Shown here piece after piece: positions 47,622 through 56,336 of a DNA stretch of 64,000 nt. The notes under the pieces were generated by a model. The model was not told the DNA's origin, made no database searches, and worked only from the letters and a program-made list of their open reading frames with translations. Source of the stretch: Acidobacteriota bacterium (GTDB lineage: Bacteria; Acidobacteriota; UBA6911; RPQK01; DATIPO01); the NCBI GenBank assembly GCA_035471785.1, contig DATIPQ010000133.1, positions 62,001 to 126,000 of the forward strand, written 5' to 3'. The translations under genes were made by a program, and so were the position numbers. The first letter of the stretch is position 1. Each line of letters begins with the position of its first letter.

Positions 47622-50600
47622 TTAGAAGTCTTCCTCAGAGGTAGCGGCGGTCCTGGGTCCGACGACACGCATCAGGCCCCAGAGCCCTCCGTCGAAGAGA
47701 AAGGAAGGCTGGTCGCGGTAGAGGAAATCCCCCTGAACCCCGAACTTGCCTCCTGCTCCGTTGATGAGAAGAGCATCGAAGTGGTTGGTCGGTCCGTGAC
47801 CCATCTTGGCGCCTTCCCAGAGAGAGAAGGCATTGAAGCCCAATTCGGTGGAATCGTTGATATAGGGCTCCTGCTGCCAGATATGGCCGTGCACCTGGAA
47901 GACGTGGTTGCGCTGGTTGCCTCCCGGCTTGAGGACGCGGAAACGGACATCGTCTCCGGCCCTGGCGTAGAAGAGAGGCGTTTCGGGATCGGCGCCCACC
48001 TGTCCGTTGGTGAGGATGTCGGTGATGACCAGCTCGCGCGTTTCGGTCAGGGGAGCATCGGGCCTGAACCCGAAGCGGAACCACATGGGTTCGGTGCGGT
48101 AGTTGAAGGCCTTCTGGGCGGAGTCTTCGGGATCCTCCGACCCGGCCAGGTTGGGCACGGCGTTGGCGTCGCCGTCGGCGGCGTTGCCGCAGCCGTTGCA
48201 GCGCAGGTTGACGTCGCTCTGGTAGAGCACGGTGAACTCGCGGAAGAGTCCTCCATCCGGCCTTCTCACCGTAGCCGCGGCACGCGAGCAGCGGGGACGG
48301 TTGGGCTGGCCGCAGTTGGCCAGATCAGCGTCCTCGCGCCAATTGGCGTCTTCGGGCTCGATCAGCAGTGCGCCGATGGCGCCCTTGTGAGACTGCTTGA
48401 TGCGGTCGGCCGCGATGAGGTTGACGGCGCCGAACTCGATGGGCGGGTTGTCAACCGTGCCGTTGTCCCGGATGAAGATGTCGCCGGCATACCAGCGATA
48501 CTTGACCGTTTGACCCGGATTGGCGGTCTGGATCTGGTTGATGCCCACGTTGTTGCCGTCGTCGCGGCTGACATCGTAGAAGACCAACTGAGGATGCAGG
48601 CCGACCTTGTTGGAGGGCCTGAGCTGGTTGGCATTGAATTTTTCGATGAGCATGGGCAGGGTGAAGAATCCGTCGCGGTCAGGCGGATTGTCGGGCAGAC
48701 GGTTTTCCAACTCCACCAGGATGCATTCTCCGGCCCTGGCGCGCAGGATGAGCGGCTCAGGCTCGAGATGCGAGCGCAGCTTGCCGCTGGCGTCCAGATC
48801 GGAAGCCCTCACGTACATGATGGCTGTCGGATCTCGCAGTGGACCCCAGTTCTGGTTGCCGGGACGCTTGTTGTAGACCAGCGGTCCGCCCAGGATGTCC
48901 CGGGCCAGCGCCGCCACCACGTGGAATTTGCGTTCGGGAGCCGTCTTGGGGCAGACGCCGTTGAAGCGTCCTTGTTCGCCCTCGGCGACTTCCTTGCGTC
49001 CCGCCGGGTTGTTGGGCAAGGGCAGAATGTCGGAATTCTGTCCGCGCGAGACGCGGATCAGCCCCCACAGCCCGTTCCACAGGTCGTCGGTGGACGAACC
49101 GGCGGCCCACAGGTGGTCGGCGTGAGCCTGCAAGGGGTTCTTGACCAGTTGGGGAACGATCATCTCGAAGTGCTCGGAGATACCCATCATCTGGGAATTC
49201 CGATAGCCCGAGTCGGTCCAGGACGGTTCGAAGAGCCACTTGATGCCGTTGACGCTGAAGTTGTGCCCTTCCTCATGGGCGCCTACCAGGGTCCTGATCT
49301 GGACCCGGTCGGCCTCCAGCACCTGCATCAGAGGCGTGAACGGGTCACGCGGCCGCACTCCGCCCGTCAAGGGAGGATAGAAGTTGGGCTGGACGTTGAG
49401 GCGGGCGTCGGCCCGGGTGACGCGTGAGGAAAAGGCCAGGGCCAGATCGCCGGCGTCTCCAGCAGCCTGCTGGTTGTTGGCCGGATCGCGCGTCCTCAGA
49501 GCCAGAGGCTCGTTGCGGTAGTTGACCACCATGGTGCCCGGCTCATCGGCCGAAACCCCTTCAGGGCAGGGCGGCTCAGGCGGAGCCAAGCCCTGTTCCT
49601 CGAGCTCTGCCAAGCCTTCTTCGGTGACAGGGCAGTTTTCCACTTTGGCCAGCAGGAAGGGTAGTCCGACTTCCTTCTTGCCAGGCGGGTTGACGGCTTC
49701 TTCGAAGCAGTCGAATCCCAGTCCGGGAACGCCGATGCCGTTGCAATTGCCGGGCTGTTGCCCGTCGGGCAGTCCGGCCCACTCGTTCTGGAAGGTGGGG
49801 CCTTGGCCTTGATCGAGGTTGGCGTGGCTGTTGTCGTAGTAAGCCAGTCCGAAATCAGCGAATTCGAGAAGGAATTCGCGGTAGCTGTCGCGGCCCTCGG
49901 GGCCGTCCAGGATGTCGGCACGCCAGGAAGTGGGGCCTCCATCGAAACGGCTGCCCAGGATGACGCCGGTCACCGGGTCGCGCCATTGCGAGGTCTCGGG
50001 CTCAACCACCAGTCCGGCGTAAAGTCCGGCCTGCTGGTGGGTCGAGGGACCGAAGTGGTCGTGCGTGAAGACGGTGCGCAGCGTGCGGTCGTCGCCCTGC
50101 AGATTGAGGACGTCGTCGGCATACCAGCGCTGAATGGTGGTTTGGGCTCCCCAGAAGCGACGGTCTTGGAGTTTCTCATCGAAAAAGGGATGAGGCTCGG
50201 CCACCGGGCAATGAAAAGTGCCGTCGCGCGGGTCTCCGCCGAACTCGTCTCCGGTGCAGCCGTTGTGGGCGCGGATGGCGCGGATGCGCTCGCGCACCTC
50301 GTCGGGACTGAAGCTGCCGTCCTCGTAGTTCCATCCGTTGGCGGCCCCGTCAGAGGCCAGCACGTCGAATTTCACAAGGTGGATGTGCTGCCCCAGGATA
50401 TCGGTCGGGGTGCGCACCTGGAAATCGTCCAACTCATAGATGTTGGGAACCAGGTTGGTCAGGTAGTAGCTGATGCAGTCTCCGCTGTTGGCGCGGAAGA
50501 AGAGCGGCTCGGGCGGCCGGTCGCCTGCGAAGGTGTCCACAACGTCTCCCCACAGCGAGATCATGCGCAGTTGGGGAAAGTGCCATCCGGCCTTGTTGTA

Positions 50601-52874
50601 GATGACGTCCAACTGAATGTCGGCCGCCTTGTATTCGCGGGGTCCGGGGACCTTCTGCTGCTGGATGGTGTCGAAATGTTCGATCTGGGGAACGGCATCG
50701 CCCTTCTCCAAACCGGCCTCTTCGCAAAATGCAGCCAGCGGGCCGTCAGGTCGGCATTCCAGCATGCAGGGTTCGGCGTAGGGCGCTCCCGGCTGGCGGG
50801 GCAGCCCGTTGGCGATGAACTCCGCCGGCGAGCCGTCGGTGAAAAAGGTGGGATGTCGCCGTATCTCGTGAAAGCGCATGGCGACTTCTTCCACCGGATG
50901 CCCGCTCTCGGGGATCTCCAGGGCTTGCACCTCTTCCAGTTCCTTGGTGAAGTCGAGGCGGGTTTCGATGTGCAGCGCTTCGCCTTCCAGAAGGATATGG
51001 CGGGGCAGTCCGCCGTCGTCGATGGTGTCGAGAGGCGGATGGGGAGCGCGCGAACCGGCGGCTCCGGGCACCCAGAAGGGATATCCGGGATTGCCCATGT
51101 TGGCGATGTCGGCCGGCGTGATGTCGCGCACGAACTTGCCGTTGATCTTGACCTGTCCTCCGCGGTTGGGCAGACGGGGATCGGGGGCGATTTCCACCCT
51201 GGCTCCGGGGGCGGGCGCCATGGGCTGGCCCGGAATGGGCACGACTCCCGGAATGGGAGTGCCCCGCTCGATCTCGCCGTCGGGCAGGCGTCGACGACCG
51301 TCCTCGAAGACGTCGTGGACGCGCCACAGAGCCCACATGCCTTGAGCGAAGTGGGGATAGAAGTGGCAGTGGAAGATCGAGTCTCCAACAGCCGCGTTGC
51401 GGTTGCCCGATCCGTTGTAGGTCATCTCGAGGGTGAAGGAGTTGCCGGGGCCGATGGCCTGGCTGTCGAGATAAGCCGAGTTGTCGGAGTCGGGAGCATA
51501 GAGCCACTGGTGGGTGTGTTGGTGGTGGATGTGGTGTTCCTTGGAGCCTCCGTGCAAGATGCGGAACTTGACGTGATCACGCAGATAAGCGTGATAGACG
51601 TTGGAGGGGTCGGAAGGATACATGGCCTCAGTGGCCCGGCAGTCCGGGTCGCCTACGCAGGCATTGGCCGGAGTGTCGACCACCATGGCCGGATCGCCCA
51701 CCGTCCAGGAACTGAGGAAGAACTCCTCGTACTTGCATCCCGTGCAGTCGCGCATGGGACCCACGTCGAAGCGGTTGGCCAGAATCTCGGCCCCGATGCC
51801 GCCGGTGCCGTAGTTGATGGCGAAAGCATCGCGGACGCTGTGCAGCGTGTGTTCGAAGATGGCGTCCTCGAAGATGTCGAAGGCCTGCACGGCTCCGATC
51901 TCATCGTGGTAGATGATGGTGAACTCGCGGAAGCTGCGTCCTCGGTTGGGATAGACCGGATTGGGCTCGGCCTCGAAGGGTCCCTCGATGATGGCGGTCA
52001 GATCGGAATGCACGATCTTGTTGTTGCGCAGCATCTGAAAGACGGGTCGTCCCGCCTGGGGATGAGTATTGGGATAGACCTTGCCAAAGTCGAGGATGGG
52101 CTGTCCCTGAGGCGTGCGTGCCTGCGTCGCAATCCGCATGTCTTGAGCGGTGACCTGGCTGCGGATCCAGTTGGTTCCCCGGGGCTCCACATTGACGGCC
52201 CCGAAGAGTCCGGAGTTCATCTGCCCGCCGTCGCCTTCCCCGGTCGTGGTGGCTCCGCTGCTGTAGAAGACATGCTGGCCTTCTTTCTCGGCGAAGAGCG
52301 TGTAGGAGGCGCTGCCTCCAGGAGGCACGACGCCGTTTCCGGCCGCGCCGTTGGCCCCAACATTGGAGCCGTCGTCTTTGATGCTGACGACCGGCTGCAG
52401 ACCGACGACGTGAATGGAGGCGTCGCGGGTGGCCACTTGCTCGTCATCGCGCCGCAGGGGATCCAGCAGGTTGCGGAAGCGGATGGTCAGGCAGTCGCCC
52501 GCGTTCATCCTCAGAACCAGAGGACGCGGGCGCTTGGTCTTGCGCAACTCAACCTGGCCCTCCTGACAGGATACGTGGGCGCAACTGTTGGTCGCCACGG
52601 ACTGGTCGGCCCCAAACGGGAACACGTCCAGAGCCAGGGCGTACATCATGCCCTGGGGCTGCATGGCTCCCAGCCGGTTCCAGAAGAAGGGCTGGTCGAG
52701 CGCGATCACATCGGCTCCGATGCTGCGCACGCAAGCCGGCGACTCAGCGACCGGTCCCTCTTCCGGGCTCGTCTGGGCCAGCAGGCCGCCGGCCATCAGG
52801 CAGCTCAGCAGCAAAACGCACCAAGCCGGCCATACGAGCCGAGAGCGTGAAATACGGTTTCGAATATCTTGCAT
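47622..52874 (-). CDS. Giant secreted multicopper oxidase (MnxG-like)
   Basis: 1750 residues. A signal peptide (WPAWCVLLLSCLMAGGLLAQ) follows the ATG at 52874, with GGAGGAGG upstream. Several cupredoxin domains are repeated. Copper-ligand motifs in order: HHIHHQHTHQW (about 450), HCHFYPHFAQGMW (about 500, matching HCHxxxHxxxxM of type 1/3 sites), HIHLVKFD (about 828), HDHFGPSTHQQ (about 936), HEEGHNF (about 1196), HADHLW (about 1250) and HVFQVHGHIW (about 1655). Repeated phrases such as GLFGAVNVEP, GLWGLIRV and GLWGLMRV mark domain ends. By size and layout it resembles the large Mn(II) oxidases (MnxG type) rather than laccases of 450-600 residues. Substrate is inference. Confidence 0.9.
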   Translation of the reverse strand: MQDIRNRISRSRLVWPAWCVLLLSCLMAGGLLAQTSPEEGPVAESPACVRSIGADVIALDQPFFWNRLGAMQPQGMMYALALDVFPFGADQSVATNSCAHVSCQEGQVELRKTKRPRPLVLRMNAGDCLTIRFRNLLDPLRRDDEQVATRDASIHVVGLQPVVSIKDDGSNVGANGAAGNGVVPPGGSASYTLFAEKEGQHVFYSSGATTTGEGDGGQMNSGLFGAVNVEPRGTNWIRSQVTAQDMRIATQARTPQGQPILDFGKVYPNTHPQAGRPVFQMLRNNKIVHSDLTAIIEGPFEAEPNPVYPNRGRSFREFTIIYHDEIGAVQAFDIFEDAIFEHTLHSVRDAFAINYGTGGIGAEILANRFDVGPMRDCTGCKYEEFFLSSWTVGDPAMVVDTPANACVGDPDCRATEAMYPSDPSNVYHAYLRDHVKFRILHGGSKEHHIHHQHTHQWLYAPDSDNSAYLDSQAIGPGNSFTLEMTYNGSGNRNAAVGDSIFHCHFYPHFAQGMWALWRVHDVFEDGRRRLPDGEIERGTPIPGVVPIPGQPMAPAPGARVEIAPDPRLPNRGGQVKINGKFVRDITPADIANMGNPGYPFWVPGAAGSRAPHPPLDTIDDGGLPRHILLEGEALHIETRLDFTKELEEVQALEIPESGHPVEEVAMRFHEIRRHPTFFTDGSPAEFIANGLPRQPGAPYAEPCMLECRPDGPLAAFCEEAGLEKGDAVPQIEHFDTIQQQKVPGPREYKAADIQLDVIYNKAGWHFPQLRMISLWGDVVDTFAGDRPPEPLFFRANSGDCISYYLTNLVPNIYELDDFQVRTPTDILGQHIHLVKFDVLASDGAANGWNYEDGSFSPDEVRERIRAIRAHNGCTGDEFGGDPRDGTFHCPVAEPHPFFDEKLQDRRFWGAQTTIQRWYADDVLNLQGDDRTLRTVFTHDHFGPSTHQQAGLYAGLVVEPETSQWRDPVTGVILGSRFDGGPTSWRADILDGPEGRDSYREFLLEFADFGLAYYDNSHANLDQGQGPTFQNEWAGLPDGQQPGNCNGIGVPGLGFDCFEEAVNPPGKKEVGLPFLLAKVENCPVTEEGLAELEEQGLAPPEPPCPEGVSADEPGTMVVNYRNEPLALRTRDPANNQQAAGDAGDLALAFSSRVTRADARLNVQPNFYPPLTGGVRPRDPFTPLMQVLEADRVQIRTLVGAHEEGHNFSVNGIKWLFEPSWTDSGYRNSQMMGISEHFEMIVPQLVKNPLQAHADHLWAAGSSTDDLWNGLWGLIRVSRGQNSDILPLPNNPAGRKEVAEGEQGRFNGVCPKTAPERKFHVVAALARDILGGPLVYNKRPGNQNWGPLRDPTAIMYVRASDLDASGKLRSHLEPEPLILRARAGECILVELENRLPDNPPDRDGFFTLPMLIEKFNANQLRPSNKVGLHPQLVFYDVSRDDGNNVGINQIQTANPGQTVKYRWYAGDIFIRDNGTVDNPPIEFGAVNLIAADRIKQSHKGAIGALLIEPEDANWREDADLANCGQPNRPRCSRAAATVRRPDGGLFREFTVLYQSDVNLRCNGCGNAADGDANAVPNLAGSEDPEDSAQKAFNYRTEPMWFRFGFRPDAPLTETRELVITDILTNGQVGADPETPLFYARAGDDVRFRVLKPGGNQRNHVFQVHGHIWQQEPYINDSTELGFNAFSLWEGAKMGHGPTNHFDALLINGAGGKFGVQGDFLYRDQPSFLFDGGLWGLMRVVGPRTAATSEEDF

Positions 52875-53300
52875 GTATCTTGAACCTCCTCCTCAGGTGG
52901 GCCCGGAAACCGGGAGGTTCCCGCTGCCGAATTGAAGCCGCCAAACGACCGAGGACACCGCTTAGCGGCCGCGAAACAGACGCCTCAGGCACCGAAGCGT
53001 GGCTTTACTTCGGCAACCGCAACACGCCTTTTTCGCCGCTTGGGCACTCTAAGCGAGTTGAACCGTGGCCTTTCATGATGAGTGAGGGGGCAGAGAAGGT
53101 AAATCCGACCAACAGCGCAAAACCGTTGCGACTAAAGTCGCACCAACCCCGACTAAAGTCGTGGTCGAAATGCGCCTGGATTGCAGCTTGGGCGGCAAGG
53201 ATTGGCTACATGGCGGCGGGACAAAGCGGTTCTGTGCCCCGAAGGAGACGCATGGTAGCCTGGAGGTTCGTCAGGATGACAGGTTTCGAGGAGAAAAAGC
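52875..53300. other. 426-bp divergent intergenic region upstream of the oxidase operon
   Basis: Lies between the oxidase start (minus) and a small exported protein (plus). It holds the oxidase ribosome site, a pair of CGACTAAAGTCG palindromes (separate entry) and several direct base-paired stretches near 52900-52960. I see no gene and no clear -35/-10 pair. Promoters for both directions must be here. Confidence 0.5.
53128..53161. repeat. Paired CGACTAAAGTCG palindromes
   Basis: GCGACTAAAGTCGC (53128-53141) and CGACTAAAGTCG (53150-53161) are separated by eight bases. Each is a short hairpin around AAA or a dyad protein site; similar units occur as dispersed repeats in acidobacterial and planctomycete genomes (from general recollection). 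They lie 254-287 bp upstream of the oxidase start. Confidence 0.6.
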
Positions 53301-53930
53301 GTGATGATATCGACTGTATTAGTGGCGGCCTTGCTGTCGGGGACCGGGCCGGCGGCGTCCTCTCCCGCTCACCATTCTCAAGACAAGGCTTACGGCGTTT
53401 ACGGGCAAGTGGTGGAAGAGCGGGCCTCCACCCGCATCGGCTACTGGTTCCGCAACGTCAACGCCGGCCTGGGCGAGGTGGTGGTGAGCTACGGACGCCC
53501 GCTCTGGAAGGCCGAGTACGAGGAAAAGTTCGATGCCATGACAGAGGGCAAGATGTGGCGCATGGGCGACAACTACTGGTCGATCTTCGACACCCAGTTG
53601 CCGGTGACTCTGGGCGGCGTCAAGATCGATCCCGGACTCTACTACCTGGCCATCCGGCGCTCCCAGGACGGCGCCCAGTGGGAGCTGGTATTCATCGACC
53701 ATGAGGAGGCGCGGCGCAAGTTGCTCGACTCCTACGACGTGAGGACCCGTCCAGCAGAAATCCCCATACTCTTCACCGTCCCCCTGGAGTTCGAGAAGAC
53801 CCAAACCCCGGTGGAAAAAATGACGGTCCTCTTCGAGCTGGAGAAGCCCTCCAAGGACCGCGGCTTCATGCGCCTCACCTGGGGAAGTTTCGCCCTCTCG
53901 GCGCCTATTCTCGTGGAGGTCACTCCTTAG
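53301..53930 (+). CDS. Exported DUF2911-like protein
   Basis: 209 residues. A short signal-like start (MMISTVLVAALLSGTGPAASS) is followed by a beta-rich domain: VVVSYGRPLWKAEYEEKFDAMTEGKMWRMGDNYWSIFDTQLPVTLGGVKIDPGLYYLAI fits the DUF2911 pattern in which GKxWRxG and a later GxYxL occur. Function of that family is unknown. GAGGAG lies about ten bases before the ATG. Its 3' end overlaps the convergent DUF1579 gene by 11 bp. Confidence 0.65.
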   Translation: MMISTVLVAALLSGTGPAASSPAHHSQDKAYGVYGQVVEERASTRIGYWFRNVNAGLGEVVVSYGRPLWKAEYEEKFDAMTEGKMWRMGDNYWSIFDTQLPVTLGGVKIDPGLYYLAIRRSQDGAQWELVFIDHEEARRKLLDSYDVRTRPAEIPILFTVPLEFEKTQTPVEKMTVLFELEKPSKDRGFMRLTWGSFALSAPILVEVTP

Positions 53931-54564
53931 CCCGGGTGAATTCGAACTCCAACACCTTGCTGTCGTCGCCGATGGCCAAGTCGTGGACCTCCAGTAGGAA
54001 GCGGTTCGCATCCAGGATCCGCACCACGCCCTCGGCCATCTTGTCGTGCTCGCCCGTCATGGGCTCGTCCACCGTGCCCCACAGATGCAGGGCCGTCCCG
54101 CTCTGGTCCAGCACTCCCTCAAAGCGGGAAAGAGCAGTCGAGTTATTGTCGAAGGTAACGCTGACGAATTTCTGCTTGAAGTTGTCGTAGCCGTGGATGC
54201 CGAAAGACCTGGTCTTGCTGCCCGCCAGTTCATAATCGTACTCCCAACTCAGCCACTTGTCCTCGACTTTCCATTCGATGGCGGACTTGCCCTTTCCCTT
54301 CTGCGGCTCTCCTTGCGAGCCATAAAAGAGGCGCGCCTCAACGTCCCAATGCCCAATCAACTGACCCAGCCAGGCATGGTACTTGCCGGGTTTCATGGAT
54401 TCGGCCCAACGCTGTTGCATGGCCTTCATTTCCTCGGCCGTAGGCTGCTGGAAGGCATATTCATCGGACTTTTTCTGGTGGCCGCCCTGAGCCATCATGA
54501 ACGGGGCCAGAGCCAGCGCCATCAGTGATGCAAGCAGAAACGTGATAACCGGTGATGAAAACAT
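53920..54564 (-). CDS. DUF1579-family exported protein
   Basis: 214 residues. A signal peptide (VITFLLASLMALALAPFMMA) precedes the DUF1579 domain (about 65-210) with LGQLIGHWDVEARLFY, GIHGYDNFKQKFVSVTFDNNSTAL and EGVVRILDANRFLLEVHDL. The lipocalin-like beta-barrel fold suggests ligand binding, but no function is established. It ends tail-to-tail, overlapping the upstream plus-strand gene by 11 bp. Confidence 0.85.
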   Translation of the reverse strand: MFSSPVITFLLASLMALALAPFMMAQGGHQKKSDEYAFQQPTAEEMKAMQQRWAESMKPGKYHAWLGQLIGHWDVEARLFYGSQGEPQKGKGKSAIEWKVEDKWLSWEYDYELAGSKTRSFGIHGYDNFKQKFVSVTFDNNSTALSRFEGVLDQSGTALHLWGTVDEPMTGEHDKMAEGVVRILDANRFLLEVHDLAIGDDSKVLEFEFTRAKE

Positions 54565-54616
54565 GGATACTCCTTTCTTGGGCCGACCGATCGGCCGACC
54601 GGAAACGGGTCGACAA

Positions 54617-55894
54617 TCAAGGTTCTAATGGGATCGAATGGCCCTCTTGGGCGGCAATCAGCGACTGGGCGGCCCAACGCAGGCGAAGGCATCCCTGGCG
54701 TTCTCCTCGAGCCGCCCGGCGCAGTACTTGGAAAGCCTGCTCATCGGCTGATTCAGAGTCCGTCGGCCGCGGGCCGGGCGGAGCCTCCTCAGGAACCGGC
54801 GCCGTAGCCGCCTGGGTGCCAACCGAATCCAAAGAGGCGCCCATCGGCACTACCGTCAGCAACATCACCAAAGCCAGCAGGACGGCCACCAGCCGCTGCA
54901 CCTGAAAGGACGCTTTGGGCAGCCGTTCCAGGCCCCGCAGCCGTTGCAGCAGCAGGGCGGACCGGCCTTGCCATCCGGCATGAAGCCAGGAAGGAGGCGC
55001 CGACGATCTCTCCAGCAAGTCGCGGGCGGCCAGCAAAAGCGTTTGGCGATAGCGGTCAGCCTCCTGGGGCGCGGCCCTCACCACCGTGCCGTCGCAGCAG
55101 ATCTCGGAGAGGGCTTCCAGGCGCCGGAGAATCACGTACACGGCCGGATGGAACCAGTAGACGGTGGCCACCACAGCGGCGGCCCCACGCAACCACAGAT
55201 CTTTGCGGCGCACATGGGCCATCTCGTGCAATAGGGCCATCCTCAAGCTGCTTGAGTCGCCTTGCGTCCAGTGGCGGGGAATCACGATGCAAGGACGCAT
55301 CAGTCCAGTCACCAAAGGACTACGAATGCGGTCGTTGAGGACGATCCGCGGCAACTTGCCAAGACCGATCCGTAACGCCGCCCTGCGAGCCTCGCGCATC
55401 ACCGCTTCAGGTGCCGCGTCCATCCCGCCGCCCCCGCAGAGACGGCGCATTGCACGCCAGGCGCGCAGCCGCAAGGCCGCCACGAGGAGGGCTCCCAGCC
55501 CCCAAGCACAAAAAAGTAGACGGCCGATGGACTGCGGCCAAGCCGAGGACCGCCGGGTGGAGGGCTCTGAGCGGGCCCAGGCCGCCGCCACGGCGGAATG
55601 GACCCCGCTGGGCGGCAACACCCGGGCCGCTTCGCCTCCCTTAGATTGCTGGAAAACGCCGGCAGCGGGGGGTTCCTGCCAGCTCAGCAGGCCCCAGGGG
55701 GAGCTTAGGGCGGGAGGCAGAATCAGCTTGACCAGCAAGACCGTCCACAGCGTCATGCGCAAAGGCGGCCAGAGGCGGGGACCCAGCAGGTGGTCGAGCA
55801 GCCAAGCCGCTGCAAACAGCAGGGCCGTCTGCCAAACCATGGGCCGCATCCAGTCGATCCATAACGCCGTGGTGGCATCAAGCGTCGCTGCCAT
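54617..55894 (-). CDS. M56-family (BlaR1-like) membrane metallopeptidase
   Basis: 425 residues. TM helices lie near 20-35, 40-58, about 120-140 and 325-345. The zinc motif HEMAHVRRKDLWLR is at about 216, with EICCD as third ligand region about 40 residues on. It lacks the C-terminal beta-lactam sensor of true BlaR1; only about 75 residues follow the last helix. In BlaR1 systems the protease relieves BlaI repression after a signal. Its start overlaps the BlaI gene by 17 bp, so the pair is coupled; the inducing signal is unknown. Confidence 0.92.
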   Translation of the reverse strand: MAATLDATTALWIDWMRPMVWQTALLFAAAWLLDHLLGPRLWPPLRMTLWTVLLVKLILPPALSSPWGLLSWQEPPAAGVFQQSKGGEAARVLPPSGVHSAVAAAWARSEPSTRRSSAWPQSIGRLLFCAWGLGALLVAALRLRAWRAMRRLCGGGGMDAAPEAVMREARRAALRIGLGKLPRIVLNDRIRSPLVTGLMRPCIVIPRHWTQGDSSSLRMALLHEMAHVRRKDLWLRGAAAVVATVYWFHPAVYVILRRLEALSEICCDGTVVRAAPQEADRYRQTLLLAARDLLERSSAPPSWLHAGWQGRSALLLQRLRGLERLPKASFQVQRLVAVLLALVMLLTVVPMGASLDSVGTQAATAPVPEEAPPGPRPTDSESADEQAFQVLRRAARGERQGCLRLRWAAQSLIAAQEGHSIPLEP

Positions 55895-56255
55895 CGGCCT
55901 CTTCCCTTTCTTCCAACATCCTCTTCAGCGTCCGGCGCTCAGCGGCGGACAGATCCTCCTCCTTGAGAAAGCCCAAGAAGGGAGCCAGGGTTCCGTCGAA
56001 AGCTCTCTCCAAGAAGCTGTGAAAGGCCTCGGAGCGAGCCTGTGCGCGGCTCAAAAGAGGCCGATAATAGCTGGTATTGGCGCGCTTGCGGGCCTCCAGC
56101 ATGCCCTTGTCGACCAAGCGGTTCATGAGAGTCTTGACGGTTGTGTAAGCCCATTCCGTCTCCTCCTCCAACTCCTCCAGAACGTCGCGCGCCGTCAGCG
56201 GCGAGTGCCTCCAAAGGCAGTTCATGATCTTCCACTCGCTATCGGTCAAAGACAC
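55878..56255 (-). CDS. BlaI/MecI/CopY-family repressor
   Basis: About 125 residues from GTG 56255 (VSLTDSEWKIMNCLW), fixed by AAGGAG eight bases upstream; the longer frame to 56315 would read through its own operators. The winged helix (about 1-80) shows LTARDVLEELEEETEWAYTTVKTLMNRLVDKGMLEARKRANTSYYRPLL, the standard family core; the C-terminal helices dimerise. It represses its own operon with the M56 gene until cleaved. Confidence 0.94.
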   Translation of the reverse strand: MSLTDSEWKIMNCLWRHSPLTARDVLEELEEETEWAYTTVKTLMNRLVDKGMLEARKRANTSYYRPLLSRAQARSEAFHSFLERAFDGTLAPFLGFLKEEDLSAAERRTLKRMLEEREEADGSDA

Positions 56256-56270
56256 GTTGCAGGCTCCTTT

Positions 56271-56304
56271 GCTACAAGCGTAGCAAAAGTTACTACAGCT
56301 GTAG
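56271..56304. promoter_or_regulatory. BlaI-type operator pair upstream of blaI-like gene
   Basis: Two dyads: GCTACAAGCGTAGC (56271-56284) and CTACAGCTGTAG (56293-56304). Both carry the TACA...TGTA-like half-sites known for BlaI/MecI operators, the second perfectly. They lie 16-49 bp upstream of the GTG start, the position expected for autorepression. Confidence 0.75.
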
Positions 56305-56336
56305 CAAGGCGTCAAGAAAAAAAAGCTCCCAGCGGG

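Noticed and set aside
49758-52850. Open frame of 1030 codons on the plus strand
   Set aside because: It is antisense to the giant oxidase, in a GC-rich codon-shadow phase; its translation is low-complexity (Gly/Val/Asp-rich) without domains, whereas the minus strand has clear copper motifs.
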